Below are positions 25,316-35,163 of a DNA stretch of 64,000 nucleotides, piece after piece. How positions within the stretch are numbered: the first letter of the stretch is position 1; every line of letters begins with the position of its first letter. This DNA comes from Christiangramia fulva (lineage in GTDB: Bacteria; Bacteroidota; Bacteroidia; Flavobacteriales; Flavobacteriaceae). The notes beneath the pieces were generated by a model that saw nothing but the letters and a program-made list of their open reading frames with translations, was not told where the DNA came from and made no database searches. Made by a program: the position numbers and the translations under genes. The DNA is taken from positions 2,914,001 to 2,978,000 of the forward strand of contig NZ_CP028136.1 of the NCBI RefSeq assembly GCF_003024155.1. Reading direction: 5' to 3'.

Positions 25316-27691
25316 TTAAAGCTTTTCTTTGATTTCTATTTCTTTCCCGCTCATTTGAAAAGTCATATTCTTATTTTTTTCTTCGGAAATCAGATTTCCT
25401 TTCACCTCATAATATCCTTTTGGAAGAATGATCTTCAATTTCCAATCAGGCTGAGTTTGAACAATTTTTAAAGAAAGCTGTCCATTTTCTTTTGAATAAA
25501 TTACCGAAACAGAATTACCGGCTACCTTGACATTTTCCAGGGAAGCATTTTCCCATTCTAAAGGCATCTGTGGCCGGATGCTGATCGTTTTTTCAGAAGC
25601 CATCGGCTGAATGCCAAAAAACTGCTGAATAATGGGAATAGCGAAACTGTAGATCGTCCAGGCCTGGGTGATCATTCCATAATCGGGTGAAACTTCATAC
25701 ATACTGCCGGGAAAGGCATAACTGAAGGAGCGGCTCATTTTTTTAAGATATTCCAGTGCTTTGTCGGGATGGCCATAATTATTCTCGGCGACCGCCTGTA
25801 CGCCGGTAGGCAGCGTCATCACCGCACCGGTGTAGGAGAAACTTTTGCTGCCTTTAAAACTTCCATCTCCATTTTCTGAAGATTCATCCCGGTCTATACC
25901 GGTCACAAAAACACCAAACGGATTGGTATAAATTTCGGCAGTTTTGAGTGCTTTTATTGCCTTGGCGGAATCGGCAATTTTCATTTCCATCGGGGTATTC
26001 ACTACCCAATTATGATGTAATACAAAAGGCCGAGGTTCACTGGAAGGATTTTCCTGAATATATTTTTTGATTTGTCGCAGTTCTTTAACCGACCATGGTT
26101 TGTTCAGCGTGTCGGCGCGAACAATAGCATCATCAATTAGCTTCAATGCCTGTTCATCGGTTCCTATAAAATCGGCATAGGAATTGAATTCCTCACTCCA
26201 GAATTGAGAATTGATCTTTTTCCTGAGAGTTTCCGCCAGTTGAGAATATTCAGTTTTCAAAGAATCCTGCTCAAGTTCTGCAGCAATTTTCGCGGCATCG
26301 GCAAAAGCGCGCTGCGTATAGGCTGCCACATCGATCATCTCGCTGTCAAGGCCGTGAATTTCCATCATTCCGAAGCCATCGGGAAAGAGATTGCCATTTT
26401 TATCATTTTCTTGCAGGAGCCATTCCAGGCCTTTTTTGATGGTGGGGAAATATTTCTGAAGGAAGTGTTTGTCACCATTCCATTTATAAATTTCCCAGAT
26501 CAGCGAGGCGAATTGCGGGGTTTCATTGATATTCCCTTTATTGAATACTGCTCCGTTAGTGGACATTTCGTGAATGATTCGGCCATTGCCATTTACGGCC
26601 ATAGAAACGCTGTCCAGCAGCCTGATTGTTTTATTTACGGCTTCTTCCTGACCCACGGCCATGTAGCCTTTCAGCGCATATTCGCTATCTACCCCAAACC
26701 ACCATGGATAATCGGGTATTCCCGCGGTAATTCCCGTACCGATTTCCGGAACTTCCTGGACCAGCCATTCTGAATTGTATTTGAGCCACTCAAATAACTG
26801 CTGGATTTTTTTATCGGGTATTGTCAGTTTTGAACGTGCGGCTAATCCCTGATATTTCTCCTTTTTAGATAGAATTTCCTGTATTAAATTTTTCCGGATA
26901 TCACGGTAATTTTCACTTGCTTCTGCCACCGATTTGTAGGATCCTGAGCCAAAAAAATTAATTTTTTCAGACTGATTCGCAGGAATTTCGATCTCAAAAT
27001 CAAGCAAAAATCCGGTTCCTTTTCCCCCGTAAGCCGAAGAAATTTCTTTGTAAGCTCGAGGTTTCTGATCACTGCCCATCGTGGCAAACCAGGGATTTAG
27101 GCTATCTCGAAAAACTACATAGTTCGTTTTGGTATTAAAATTTGCCTTGTCCGGGCCGTCGTTCATATTCGTTCGTTCGCCGAGCCAGGTAGGACGCAGG
27201 TCTGAAAATCCTTTTAAATTGAAATGAAGTTTTTTTGCCTTTTTCGAGTAATTGTGAATGATATACTGAAATACAAAGCCCTGGTTTTCATCGGGTATGA
27301 ACTGCCATCTTTCTACCTCAATTTCTTTTTCGGGAAATTTATAGTTCTGCTTACTGGCTATTGGATAATTTGTAAAAGAGTCGGCTTTATCCAGCCTGAT
27401 TGTATCTTTTTCCGAAATTATTTCAGCTGCAAAACCATCAAATAATTTAATAGGATGATTCCAAACGCCTCCCATTTCACCTTTTATATGCCAGCCGATC
27501 TCGGGAAACGATCCATCCTGGAAACCTACCATATAAGTTCTTCTGCCGGCGGTTACGAACGGGGATTTCAGATACTCCTGCTTTCCTTCAATAGAAGATA
27601 CATCTTTCAGGAGCTCTTCAAATGAAGGGGAATTCTGGGCGTTACAAATTGTAATGCAGAATAATAAAAAGTAGCTGAGGATATTTTTCAT
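25316..27691 (-). CDS. Secreted six-hairpin glycosidase (glycogen-debranching/GH63-like)
   Basis: A 791-residue protein with a signal peptide (LLFCITICNAQ). An N-terminal beta-sandwich (about 25-270) precedes an (alpha/alpha)6 barrel (about 300-700) with GIPDYPWWFGVDSEYALKGY, EIYKWNGDKHFLQKYFP, LFPDGFGMMEIHG and EVSPDYGMITQAW, features of amylo-alpha-1,6-glucosidase and related inverting glycosidases. A small beta domain closes the protein. Substrate is probably an alpha-glycan or oligosaccharide, but I cannot assign the family number. It is encoded about 100 bp upstream of the hydrolase gene on the same strand. Confidence 0.82.
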   Translation of the reverse strand: MKNILSYFLLFCITICNAQNSPSFEELLKDVSSIEGKQEYLKSPFVTAGRRTYMVGFQDGSFPEIGWHIKGEMGGVWNHPIKLFDGFAAEIISEKDTIRLDKADSFTNYPIASKQNYKFPEKEIEVERWQFIPDENQGFVFQYIIHNYSKKAKKLHFNLKGFSDLRPTWLGERTNMNDGPDKANFNTKTNYVVFRDSLNPWFATMGSDQKPRAYKEISSAYGGKGTGFLLDFEIEIPANQSEKINFFGSGSYKSVAEASENYRDIRKNLIQEILSKKEKYQGLAARSKLTIPDKKIQQLFEWLKYNSEWLVQEVPEIGTGITAGIPDYPWWFGVDSEYALKGYMAVGQEEAVNKTIRLLDSVSMAVNGNGRIIHEMSTNGAVFNKGNINETPQFASLIWEIYKWNGDKHFLQKYFPTIKKGLEWLLQENDKNGNLFPDGFGMMEIHGLDSEMIDVAAYTQRAFADAAKIAAELEQDSLKTEYSQLAETLRKKINSQFWSEEFNSYADFIGTDEQALKLIDDAIVRADTLNKPWSVKELRQIKKYIQENPSSEPRPFVLHHNWVVNTPMEMKIADSAKAIKALKTAEIYTNPFGVFVTGIDRDESSENGDGSFKGSKSFSYTGAVMTLPTGVQAVAENNYGHPDKALEYLKKMSRSFSYAFPGSMYEVSPDYGMITQAWTIYSFAIPIIQQFFGIQPMASEKTISIRPQMPLEWENASLENVKVAGNSVSVIYSKENGQLSLKIVQTQPDWKLKIILPKGYYEVKGNLISEEKNKNMTFQMSGKEIEIKEKL

Positions 27692-27965
27692 AGGAAAAGC
27701 TTCAGAAAAAAATAAAATATATAAATATTACACCTCAAAAATTTTCAAATCCATTTTGTAGGTGATTAAAAAAAAGTAAAGAACGTCAGGCTAAAGAATT
27801 GATCGCCTTAAAATTACTAAATATTTAAGTGACTATTTTTATTGTTTAAAAGCCTTGTAAATTTTTAAAATCTTTCCGGAAATGTCTTGAATCACTTGAA
27901 TTTGTTAAGGAATTAGCTTCTTAAACATCAATATTATTATATTTATAAAAAATCTGAATACACTT

Positions 27966-30674
27966 ATGAAAAAAACTTTACTCTGCCTTTTAGGGCTGCT
28001 TTTGATTTCTTCAATAAATGCCCAGGAGGATCAAAAATGGGAACCTAAAGAAATTATTAATACCCAATATGTAGGGAATCCGCTATTTTCTCACGACTCG
28101 AAAATGGTGATCTGGTCTAAAAAGGAATCTCTTGAAAAAGAAGACAAATTTGTAAATCACCTTTATCTTACGTATCTCGATAAAGATAAAAAAGATAAAT
28201 TCAGAACCGTTCAGCTAACCCGCGGAAAGGAAAGCGAAGGAAATGCTCTTTTCGGAAAAAACAATGAAAATATTTATTTCACATCTTCAAGAGATGAAGG
28301 CAAAAAGCTTTGGAAGCTGAGCCTTTACGGAGGTGAACCTGAAGAGGTCCATGAATTTGAGAATGACATCAGTGACTTTAAATGGAAAGATGAGCATACC
28401 CTTTTCTTTGTTTCTTCGGAAGGAAAAAGTCTTTATGATATTAAAAATGAAAAGGACAATACGCAGATAATCGAAGATACACTGCACTGGAACCCTAAAA
28501 GGATCTACTCTTATGACCTTGATTCTGAGGAAATAAAAAGGATCACCAATAATGATTACAGGGTTTCGGATTATGAAGTTTCGCGTGATGGCAAATATCT
28601 TATTTATCGTCTCACCCTGAGTCCTGATTTTGGCGTGGACGGCAATCCTAAGCCTACCTATTTTCTGAAAAATCTTTCTACAGGCGAAGAAACTCAAATT
28701 CTGAAAGGGCTTCAGTCGCCGGGGAATTTCAAATTCACAGCCAATTCTAACGGATTTTTCTTCCTGGCTACTAAATCTTCTAATCCGGAATGGGAGGGAG
28801 CCGGAATTTCAGAATTGTACTATTATGATCTTTCCTCTAATAATTACAAAAAAGTTGATCTTCACTGGGAGAATGGCCTGGAATATAATTATATGATCTC
28901 GGGGGACGATGTGATCGCACAATTGGCTAATGGCGCTTTAAAAAAGGTCGCGGCTTATATAAAAGATGGTGATAGCTGGAAAATGCGTGAATTCGACCTT
29001 GGCGAAAAGGCAAAACATGTTGAATTGCTCGAAATGGGTGAAAACGGACAAAAACTTCTTTATACCTATTCCACCGCTTCCAAATTACCTGAATATTATG
29101 TGACCGATCTAAAAAAAGGCCGTAGGAATGTAGGTCTTGAGAATACTAAAGAATTTGTTTCCCTGAATGATAAATTGAAGAAAAAGCCAATAGCAAAATC
29201 TGAAGTTATTTACTGGAAAGGCGCAAACAATGATTCTATCAGCGGAATATTATTTTATCCGAAGAACTATAAAAAAGATCAGAAATATCCGCTGATTGTT
29301 TCAATTCATGGAGGGCCAACAGGAGTAGACCAGGATTCATGGTCAGAAAGTTGGGCATATTTCCCGCAGATCTATACCGATAAAGGCGCTTTTGTGCTAA
29401 AGCCAAATTATCACGGTTCGGGATCTCATAGCCTCGAATTTATCGAATCTATTAAAAACGGAAATTATTATATCCTCGACCAGGAAGACATTAAAAAAGG
29501 AATTGATTTTCTCAACGAAAAGGGGATGATAGACATGGATAAACTGGGGATTAAAGGCTGGTCAAACGGCGCTATTCTTACCACCTGGATGACGCTGCAG
29601 TATCCTGATATGTTCAAGGTAGCGGCACCGGGGGCAGGAGACGTTAACTGGACCTCCGATTACGGGACCTGCCAGTTCGGGGTTACTTTTGACCAGAGTT
29701 ACATGGGCGGCGCTCCCTGGGATGATACCAATGGAAAAACCTATAACCAATGGTATGTTGAAAATTCTCCGATTTTTGAGATCGAAAAAATTAAAACTCC
29801 AACAATCATTTTCCACGGAAGTGAAGATCGTGCGGTACCACGTGACCAGGGATGGGAATACTATCGAGGTTTACAACAGGTAGGACAGGCTCCGGTGAAA
29901 TTTTTATGGTTTCCGGGACAGCCACACGGATTGCAGAAAGTGACGCATCAGCTTCGGAAAATGAAAGAGGAGATCGCATGGATTGATAAATACCTGTTTG
30001 AGAAAGAGGAAAATAAAAATGAGGCTTTTAAAGAAGAAAGTCCGCTGGCAGCGCAACTTATCATTCAAAAGAATATGAATGAAAATGGCTATTACGGCAG
30101 CCTGAAAAACGGGAAATTAACTCCTGAAATGGTTTCACTGGGAAAAGATACTATCTCGATCGGGCGTTTTGAAGTTACCAATGCGCAATATCAACAATTT
30201 AAGGGAGGAGAACTGGATGTGCTTCATGCAAACGAGCCGGTAACAGGCTTGAGCAAGGAGGAAATCGGGAATTATTTGAACTGGTTAAATGAAACCACAG
30301 GTTCGAATTACCGACTTCCGAATAAAAAAGAAGCAGAAAAGCTTTCCAAACTGGCCAAAAAGAATTTTAAAGGTCAGAACAATTTAAATTACTGGGCCGG
30401 ATACGAGCTCAACCAGCTGGATGTAGACGATCTAAAGAAGAAAACAGCTGAATTAAAATCAAGTCTTATACAGCCTGTAGGAAGCCATCTGCCAGTAAAA
30501 ATCTCTGAAAAACAAATTTTCGATATTGGAGGAAATGTTGCAGAATATTACAAAGATGGGGATGAATTGAAGGTTTATGATTTCAGCGCCTATGATTTTG
30601 TAGATCCCTATAGCAATGAAAATAAAACTCCTGCTAAATACACCGGTTTTAGGCTGGTAAAAGAAAAGGAATAG
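27966..30674 (+). CDS. S9-family (prolyl oligopeptidase) peptidase fused to a C-terminal SUMF1-like domain
   Basis: A 902-residue exported protein with signal peptide MKKTLLCLLGLLLISSINAQ. Residues about 30-430 form a beta-propeller, and 440-680 the peptidase, with triad Ser533 (GWSNGA), Asp621 (GSEDRAVP) and His654 (GQPHGLQK). Residues about 720-902 form a formylglycine-generating-enzyme-type (SUMF1) fold: IGRFEVTNAQYQQF, NYLNWLNETTGSNYRLPNKK, IFDIGGNVAEYY and the final YTGFRLVKE. That domain has no cysteine, so it cannot be a classical formylglycine enzyme and is more likely a binding module. The gene is monocistronic. Confidence 0.88.
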   Translation: MKKTLLCLLGLLLISSINAQEDQKWEPKEIINTQYVGNPLFSHDSKMVIWSKKESLEKEDKFVNHLYLTYLDKDKKDKFRTVQLTRGKESEGNALFGKNNENIYFTSSRDEGKKLWKLSLYGGEPEEVHEFENDISDFKWKDEHTLFFVSSEGKSLYDIKNEKDNTQIIEDTLHWNPKRIYSYDLDSEEIKRITNNDYRVSDYEVSRDGKYLIYRLTLSPDFGVDGNPKPTYFLKNLSTGEETQILKGLQSPGNFKFTANSNGFFFLATKSSNPEWEGAGISELYYYDLSSNNYKKVDLHWENGLEYNYMISGDDVIAQLANGALKKVAAYIKDGDSWKMREFDLGEKAKHVELLEMGENGQKLLYTYSTASKLPEYYVTDLKKGRRNVGLENTKEFVSLNDKLKKKPIAKSEVIYWKGANNDSISGILFYPKNYKKDQKYPLIVSIHGGPTGVDQDSWSESWAYFPQIYTDKGAFVLKPNYHGSGSHSLEFIESIKNGNYYILDQEDIKKGIDFLNEKGMIDMDKLGIKGWSNGAILTTWMTLQYPDMFKVAAPGAGDVNWTSDYGTCQFGVTFDQSYMGGAPWDDTNGKTYNQWYVENSPIFEIEKIKTPTIIFHGSEDRAVPRDQGWEYYRGLQQVGQAPVKFLWFPGQPHGLQKVTHQLRKMKEEIAWIDKYLFEKEENKNEAFKEESPLAAQLIIQKNMNENGYYGSLKNGKLTPEMVSLGKDTISIGRFEVTNAQYQQFKGGELDVLHANEPVTGLSKEEIGNYLNWLNETTGSNYRLPNKKEAEKLSKLAKKNFKGQNNLNYWAGYELNQLDVDDLKKKTAELKSSLIQPVGSHLPVKISEKQIFDIGGNVAEYYKDGDELKVYDFSAYDFVDPYSNENKTPAKYTGFRLVKEKE

Positions 30675-31514
30675 CTAAAGGTCCATTTTCATCTCGTACT
30701 GAGTTAAAAATGGATCAAGCTGTATATTTTGTAAAAAGTCAATACTTGCGGTATGCTCGCTATCAACATTAATGATGGTAACCGGGCCCTGCAGGTGTTG
30801 ACTTATTTTTTTGAATAGGAATTTGCCAAGACCTTTACGGCGGTGGTCCTGGTGAATGCCAAATTGGGAAATCCGACCATTAATAGGATTAAAAACTGCA
30901 AATCCTAATATCTCATCGTTTTTTTTCAGGCTTAAAAAGGAAAGGTTTTCTTTGGATCGCTCGATAGCAGCCCCGGAATTTTGCCAGGAAGCTTCAAAAT
31001 CTTTCAATTTTTCTAAACCTTTTAAATCAAAAACAGACTCCTGTACTTTAATACCTTCCGGGCCAGGTAACTTTATTTGAGGAATTCCTTTAAAACTTAT
31101 CAATTCCCGTACTTTTTTAAATCCGATCTTCTCATAGGTTTTTATAGCGGGAATATTAGAATCGATTACTTCCAAAATACAGCTTTTCACAGCTTCTTTT
31201 TTCAATTTCGGAAGAAGAAATTCATACATTTTAGAAGTTAATCCCTGACCGCGAAATTCAGGAAGCACACCGGTGCCGCTGTTATAACACATTTTGCCGC
31301 CATTTTGAATATCGATGGCTTTGAAAACAAATCCTTTTAATTCTTCATTTTCGAACACCCCGGAAGAAAACCGCAGATCAACATTATCATTTTTGAATTT
31401 CTGCTGTAACTGTTCGCCAGTTAACTTTAAAGGAACTGCATAATTGGCAAAAGAAGCGTTAAAACAATTCTTCAGCTGAATGATTGAAGTATTATGAAGG
31501 CTTTGAATATTCAT
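30675..31514 (-). CDS. Tandem GNAT N-acetyltransferase
   Basis: A 279-residue protein with two GNAT domains. The first (about 1-135) has the acetyl-CoA-binding pattern GVLPEFRGQGLTSKMYEFL; the second (about 140-279) has FGIHQDHRRKGLGKFLF. The family acetylates amines of small molecules or proteins; no acceptor is evident. Its stop codon directly abuts the stop of the convergent S9 peptidase gene. Confidence 0.88.
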   Translation of the reverse strand: MNIQSLHNTSIIQLKNCFNASFANYAVPLKLTGEQLQQKFKNDNVDLRFSSGVFENEELKGFVFKAIDIQNGGKMCYNSGTGVLPEFRGQGLTSKMYEFLLPKLKKEAVKSCILEVIDSNIPAIKTYEKIGFKKVRELISFKGIPQIKLPGPEGIKVQESVFDLKGLEKLKDFEASWQNSGAAIERSKENLSFLSLKKNDEILGFAVFNPINGRISQFGIHQDHRRKGLGKFLFKKISQHLQGPVTIINVDSEHTASIDFLQNIQLDPFLTQYEMKMDL

Positions 31515-31594
31515 AAGTCAGTTTTCACAAAAATAAATATTCCCAGCTTTTAAAAACCTGTTCATAAACTCTTCTTTTTTGAGCATATTTTGGT

Positions 31595-31636
31595 AAGCTT
31601 CAGAAGAAGCTGAAATTAAAAAAAACCTTACTTTTG
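31595..31636 (+). promoter_or_regulatory. Putative pyrR promoter with inverted repeat
   Basis: TACTTTTG at 31629-31636 matches the -7 consensus and lies 21 bp before the pyrR ATG. An inverted repeat AGCTTC-AGAA-GAAGCT at 31596-31611 covers the place where a -33 element would lie and could be an operator. The evidence is sequence pattern only. Confidence 0.4.
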
Positions 31637-31657
31637 TTTCAACTCACAAAAAGACAT

Positions 31658-32197
31658 ATGAGCCGTAAAGTCCTGCTAGACTCCAACGAAATCAATATCA
31701 TACTTCATCGTTTGGCTTGTCAGCTGGTTGAAAGACATACCAGTTTTGAAAATACGGTAATTATTGGGATCCAACCACGAGGAGTTTTTCTTGCCGAAAG
31801 AATTCTGAAGATATTACAGGAAGAATACGGGCTGCACGATATTAAATCGGGCCAGCTGGATATTACTTTTTACAGGGATGACTTCAGGCGGGGCGAGAAA
31901 CCCCTGGAGGCTAACAAAACCCGTATTGATTTTATAGTTGAGGAAAAAAGCGTGGTTTTTATAGATGATGTTTTGTATACCGGCAGAAGTATAAGGGCCG
32001 CTTTAACGGCAATTCAATCATTTGGGCGGCCAAAAGAAATAGAATTGCTAAGTCTTATAGACAGAAGGTTCAGCAGGCATTTACCCATTCAGCCAGATTA
32101 CAATGGCCGGCAGGTTGATGCTATCAATGAAGAAAAAGTAAAGGTAAGCTGGAAAGAAAATGATGGTGAAGATGCAGTTTATCTTATTCCAAAATAG
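31658..32197 (+). CDS. pyrR: Bifunctional pyrimidine operon regulator PyrR / uracil phosphoribosyltransferase
   Basis: A 179-residue phosphoribosyltransferase-fold protein. The PRPP-binding motif VVFIDDVLYTGRSIRAAL lies at about residues 97-114, and VIIGIQPRGVFLAERI near 36-51. PyrR enzymes make UMP from uracil and PRPP and, in many bacteria, bind pyr mRNA to adjust attenuation. The ATG at 31658 gives the usual MSRKVLLDS start; a TTG eight codons upstream would overlap the promoter. pyrB follows six bases after the stop. Confidence 0.93.
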   Translation: MSRKVLLDSNEINIILHRLACQLVERHTSFENTVIIGIQPRGVFLAERILKILQEEYGLHDIKSGQLDITFYRDDFRRGEKPLEANKTRIDFIVEEKSVVFIDDVLYTGRSIRAALTAIQSFGRPKEIELLSLIDRRFSRHLPIQPDYNGRQVDAINEEKVKVSWKENDGEDAVYLIPK

Positions 32198-32203
32198 AAA
32201 AAA

Positions 32204-33136
32204 ATGAGTAGCGAATTAAGTGTTAATCACTTATTGGGGATCAAATATCTTAAGAAGGAGGATATTGATCTTATTTTTAAAACAGCCGATCATTTTAAGG
32301 AAGTCATTAACCGGCCCATTAAAAAAGTACCTTCGCTGCGGGATATTACCATTGCCAATCTTTTTTTTGAAAACAGTACTCGTACGCGGCTTTCTTTTGA
32401 ACTCGCAGAAAAAAGGCTTAGTGCAGATGTGATCAATTTTTCGGCAGCGTCTTCATCGGTGAAAAAAGGGGAGACGCTTATAGATACCGTCAATAACATA
32501 CTTTCTATGAAAGTAGATATGGTGGTGATGAGACATCCAAATCCCGGTGCCGGAATTTTTCTTTCTAAACATGTAAATGCCAGTATTGTCAATGCCGGAG
32601 ACGGTGCCCATGAACATCCTACTCAGGCGCTTCTGGATTCTTTTTCGATAAGGGAAAGACTGGGGGAGGTAAAAGGTAAAAAAGTGGTCATAGTGGGTGA
32701 TATTCTGCATAGCAGGGTGGCCCTTTCAAATATTTTTGCCCTGCAAATGCAGGGAGCTGAAGTTAGGGTTTGCGGCCCCGCGACACTTATGCCAAAACAT
32801 ATTGAATCTCTGGGAGTAAAGGTTATTGCCAATTTCAGGGAAGCGTTGGAATGGTGTGATGTTGCCAATATGCTAAGGGTTCAGAATGAACGAATGGATA
32901 TTAGCTATTTTCCCAGCACAAGGGAGTATGTTAAGCAATTCGGCCTGAATAAAAAACTTCTGGAATCTCTTAATAAAGAGATCATTATCATGCACCCCGG
33001 ACCAATTAACAGGGGAGTGGAGCTTACCAGCGATGTCGCTGATGCAGAAAATGCCATTATTCTTGATCAGGTTCAAAATGGAGTGGCGGTAAGAATGGCA
33101 GTAATTTACCTTCTTGCTTCTAAGATCAAACAATAG
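32204..33136 (+). CDS. pyrB: Aspartate carbamoyltransferase catalytic chain
   Basis: A 310-residue enzyme of usual length for the catalytic chain. It has the carbamoyl-phosphate loop FENSTRTRLSFE (about 50-61), the mobile SSVKKGETLIDT segment, HPTQALLD (about 137-144) and MHPGPINRGVE near the end. It condenses carbamoyl phosphate and aspartate, the committed step of pyrimidine synthesis. No regulatory chain (pyrI) is present. It is co-transcribed with pyrR. Confidence 0.95.
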   Translation: MSSELSVNHLLGIKYLKKEDIDLIFKTADHFKEVINRPIKKVPSLRDITIANLFFENSTRTRLSFELAEKRLSADVINFSAASSSVKKGETLIDTVNNILSMKVDMVVMRHPNPGAGIFLSKHVNASIVNAGDGAHEHPTQALLDSFSIRERLGEVKGKKVVIVGDILHSRVALSNIFALQMQGAEVRVCGPATLMPKHIESLGVKVIANFREALEWCDVANMLRVQNERMDISYFPSTREYVKQFGLNKKLLESLNKEIIIMHPGPINRGVELTSDVADAENAIILDQVQNGVAVRMAVIYLLASKIKQ

Positions 33137-33188
33137 TAGTTTCGTTTAGCCAATACTTTTTGTTAACTTTAGCAGTAATATTTTTGCT

Positions 33189-33524
33189 ATGAAAAGTTCA
33201 GAAAAAGATAATTTTCTCCTTATTAAAAAGGAGGAGGCTGAAGATCTTACCGGTTTTATATCTGAAGTGACACAAAAAGAGAAGGATTATTCGGGTGAGA
33301 ATGTGGTTATAGATCTTTCCGCGAATAAAAATCTGCATACCCGGGATTTACTTGGATTTTTAGAAGCTTCCGACACCCATCGAAACAGGAATAAAAGTTT
33401 TGTAATTGTAAATGATTCACTGGGGATCGATGATTTACCTGAAGAGCTGGTTGTGGTCCCTACTTTACAGGAAGCCGAAGACCTTATACAAATGGACGAA
33501 ATACAGAGAGATTTGGGTTTCTGA
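33189..33524 (+). CDS. STAS-like small protein upstream of ribonuclease Z
   Basis: A 111-residue acidic protein with an alternating pattern resembling a STAS/anti-anti-sigma fold: VVIDLSANKNLHTRDLLGFL in the middle and ELVVVPTLQEAEDLI at the end. No catalytic motif is visible. It lies 25 bp before rnz and 52 bp after pyrB, and this order is one I associate with Flavobacteriaceae, so it is probably co-transcribed with rnz. Its function is unknown. Confidence 0.8.
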   Translation: MKSSEKDNFLLIKKEEAEDLTGFISEVTQKEKDYSGENVVIDLSANKNLHTRDLLGFLEASDTHRNRNKSFVIVNDSLGIDDLPEELVVVPTLQEAEDLIQMDEIQRDLGF

Positions 33525-33549
33525 TCAAGCCTTTGAAAAAAACCTTTGA

Positions 33550-34467
33550 ATGAAAATTACAGTTCTTGGATGTTATGCAGCTACTCCCCGAAGTTTTACC
33601 AATCCTACTTCTCAGGTTCTTGAAATAAAGAATCATCTTTTTCTAATAGATTGCGGGGAAGGAACCCAGGTACAACTCAGGAAGAATAAAGTAAAATTTT
33701 CCAAGATCAGGCACATTTTTATTTCTCACTTACACGGGGATCATTTTTTCGGGCTTGTAGGCCTAATTTCCACTTTTCGGCTGCTAAACCGGGAAAAAGA
33801 ACTTCATATTTATGGACCGAAGGGCATAAAGGAAGTAATTACCCTTCAGATGAAATTAGCCAATTCCTGGACTAATTATCCGCTTATCTTTCACGAATTA
33901 TCTTCTAAGGAACCTGAATTGCTTTTTGAAAATGAAAAGGTACAGGTTAAAACCATTCCGTTAAAGCACAGGATCTACACCAATGGTTTCCTTTTCTCTG
34001 AGAAACCCGGCGACAGAAAATTGCTTATCAATGAAGCCGTGAAATATAATATTGATGTCTCCCTCTATAAAAGCATAAAAAAAGGAAAAGATGTAATTTC
34101 AGAAGATGGGGAAAAAATTCCAAATCGTGTACTAACCGCCGATCCACCGCCTCCAAAATCCTACGCCTTCTGCAGCGATACCGTTTATGACCCTTCCATT
34201 GTACCTTTAATTAAAAATTGCACTGCTCTTTATCATGAATCTACTTTTTTGGAGGAACAACAGGATCTGGCTTTTCCCACTAAACATTCTACCGCCCGCC
34301 AGGCAGCAGCAATAGCTAAAGAAGCGGAAGTTAAATTGCTGATCCTGGGCCATTATTCCACCCGCTATTCAAATATTGAACTCTTTCTAAACGAAGCCCA
34401 AACTATTTTCCAGAATGTAGTTTTAGCCGATGACGGTAAAGAAATTACCGTTGAAATACCACAATGA
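33550..34467 (+). CDS. rnz: Ribonuclease Z (tRNA 3' processing endonuclease)
   Basis: A 305-residue metallo-beta-lactamase-fold enzyme of the short ElaC type. The zinc-binding motif SHLHGDHFFG lies at about residues 60-69, further ligands are in AFCSDTVYD (about 210), and HYSTRY near 263 carries the late His. YHESTFLEEQ is also typical. It cleaves tRNA precursors at the 3' end of the acceptor stem. Confidence 0.95.
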   Translation: MKITVLGCYAATPRSFTNPTSQVLEIKNHLFLIDCGEGTQVQLRKNKVKFSKIRHIFISHLHGDHFFGLVGLISTFRLLNREKELHIYGPKGIKEVITLQMKLANSWTNYPLIFHELSSKEPELLFENEKVQVKTIPLKHRIYTNGFLFSEKPGDRKLLINEAVKYNIDVSLYKSIKKGKDVISEDGEKIPNRVLTADPPPPKSYAFCSDTVYDPSIVPLIKNCTALYHESTFLEEQQDLAFPTKHSTARQAAAIAKEAEVKLLILGHYSTRYSNIELFLNEAQTIFQNVVLADDGKEITVEIPQ

Positions 34468-34624
34468 TTTTTATGCTTCTAAACACCTGATTTCCAGTAT
34501 TCGGCCGTAAATTCCTACAAGAAATGTTAAAAAATAGGTGATAATTAGAATTTCTTTAGCCTAGCTATGTATTTAATCGAATATATGTGTACTTTTATCT
34601 TCCCTGAATCTAACATGTGTACCT

Positions 34625-35131
34625 ATGAGAAAAATTACTTTAACAGGTTTTATGTTAATGATGTGTACGATATTACTTACATCATGTTCTAAAGAGAGTC
34701 TTCAAGACGAGGTTACACCTTATGACCAGGTGGCCACCAGAAAAATCAATTATGATTATTCTGAGATTGAAGTGGATATTCTGGAACAAATAAATGTTTA
34801 CAGAAAGGCCAAAGGTCTTAATGAGCTCCAGTCTATAAACGATATTTCTATTGAAGCTGAAATGCACGATGAATATATGATCGATCAGGGAACTCCGAGC
34901 CATGATAATTTTGCACAGCGTGCTTCTTATCTTATGAATGAACTAGGAGCAAAAACAGTTAGTGAAAATGTTGCTTATGGCTATCGTACTGCTGATGCTG
35001 TTGTAAATGCATGGTTAAAGAGTGCCGAGCACAGGCATAATATTGAAGGAAACCTTACCCATTTCGGAATTTCGGTAAGGCAGGATGCTGAAGGAAAGAA
35101 TTATTTCACCAATATATTTATAAAAAAGTAA
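34625..35131 (+). CDS. CAP (SCP/PR1-like) domain lipoprotein
   Basis: A 168-residue protein with a lipoprotein signal (ILLTSC, Cys21) and a CAP domain from about residue 50: ILEQINVYRKAKGLNELQ, the central His in GTPSHDNFAQRA, SENVAYGY, and the second His in WLKSAEHRHNI. Bacterial CAP proteins are secreted and of largely unknown role. The length is normal for a single-domain member. A strong terminator follows at 35164-35198. Confidence 0.9.
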   Translation: MRKITLTGFMLMMCTILLTSCSKESLQDEVTPYDQVATRKINYDYSEIEVDILEQINVYRKAKGLNELQSINDISIEAEMHDEYMIDQGTPSHDNFAQRASYLMNELGAKTVSENVAYGYRTADAVVNAWLKSAEHRHNIEGNLTHFGISVRQDAEGKNYFTNIFIKK

Positions 35132-35163
35132 ACCGCAAGTTTTGTTTTCCCCCCAAATCGAAG

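Noticed and set aside
26204..26773. A 189-codon plus-strand frame opposite the glycosidase gene
   Set aside because: It is antisense to the conserved barrel of the glycosidase, and its codon pattern follows that gene.
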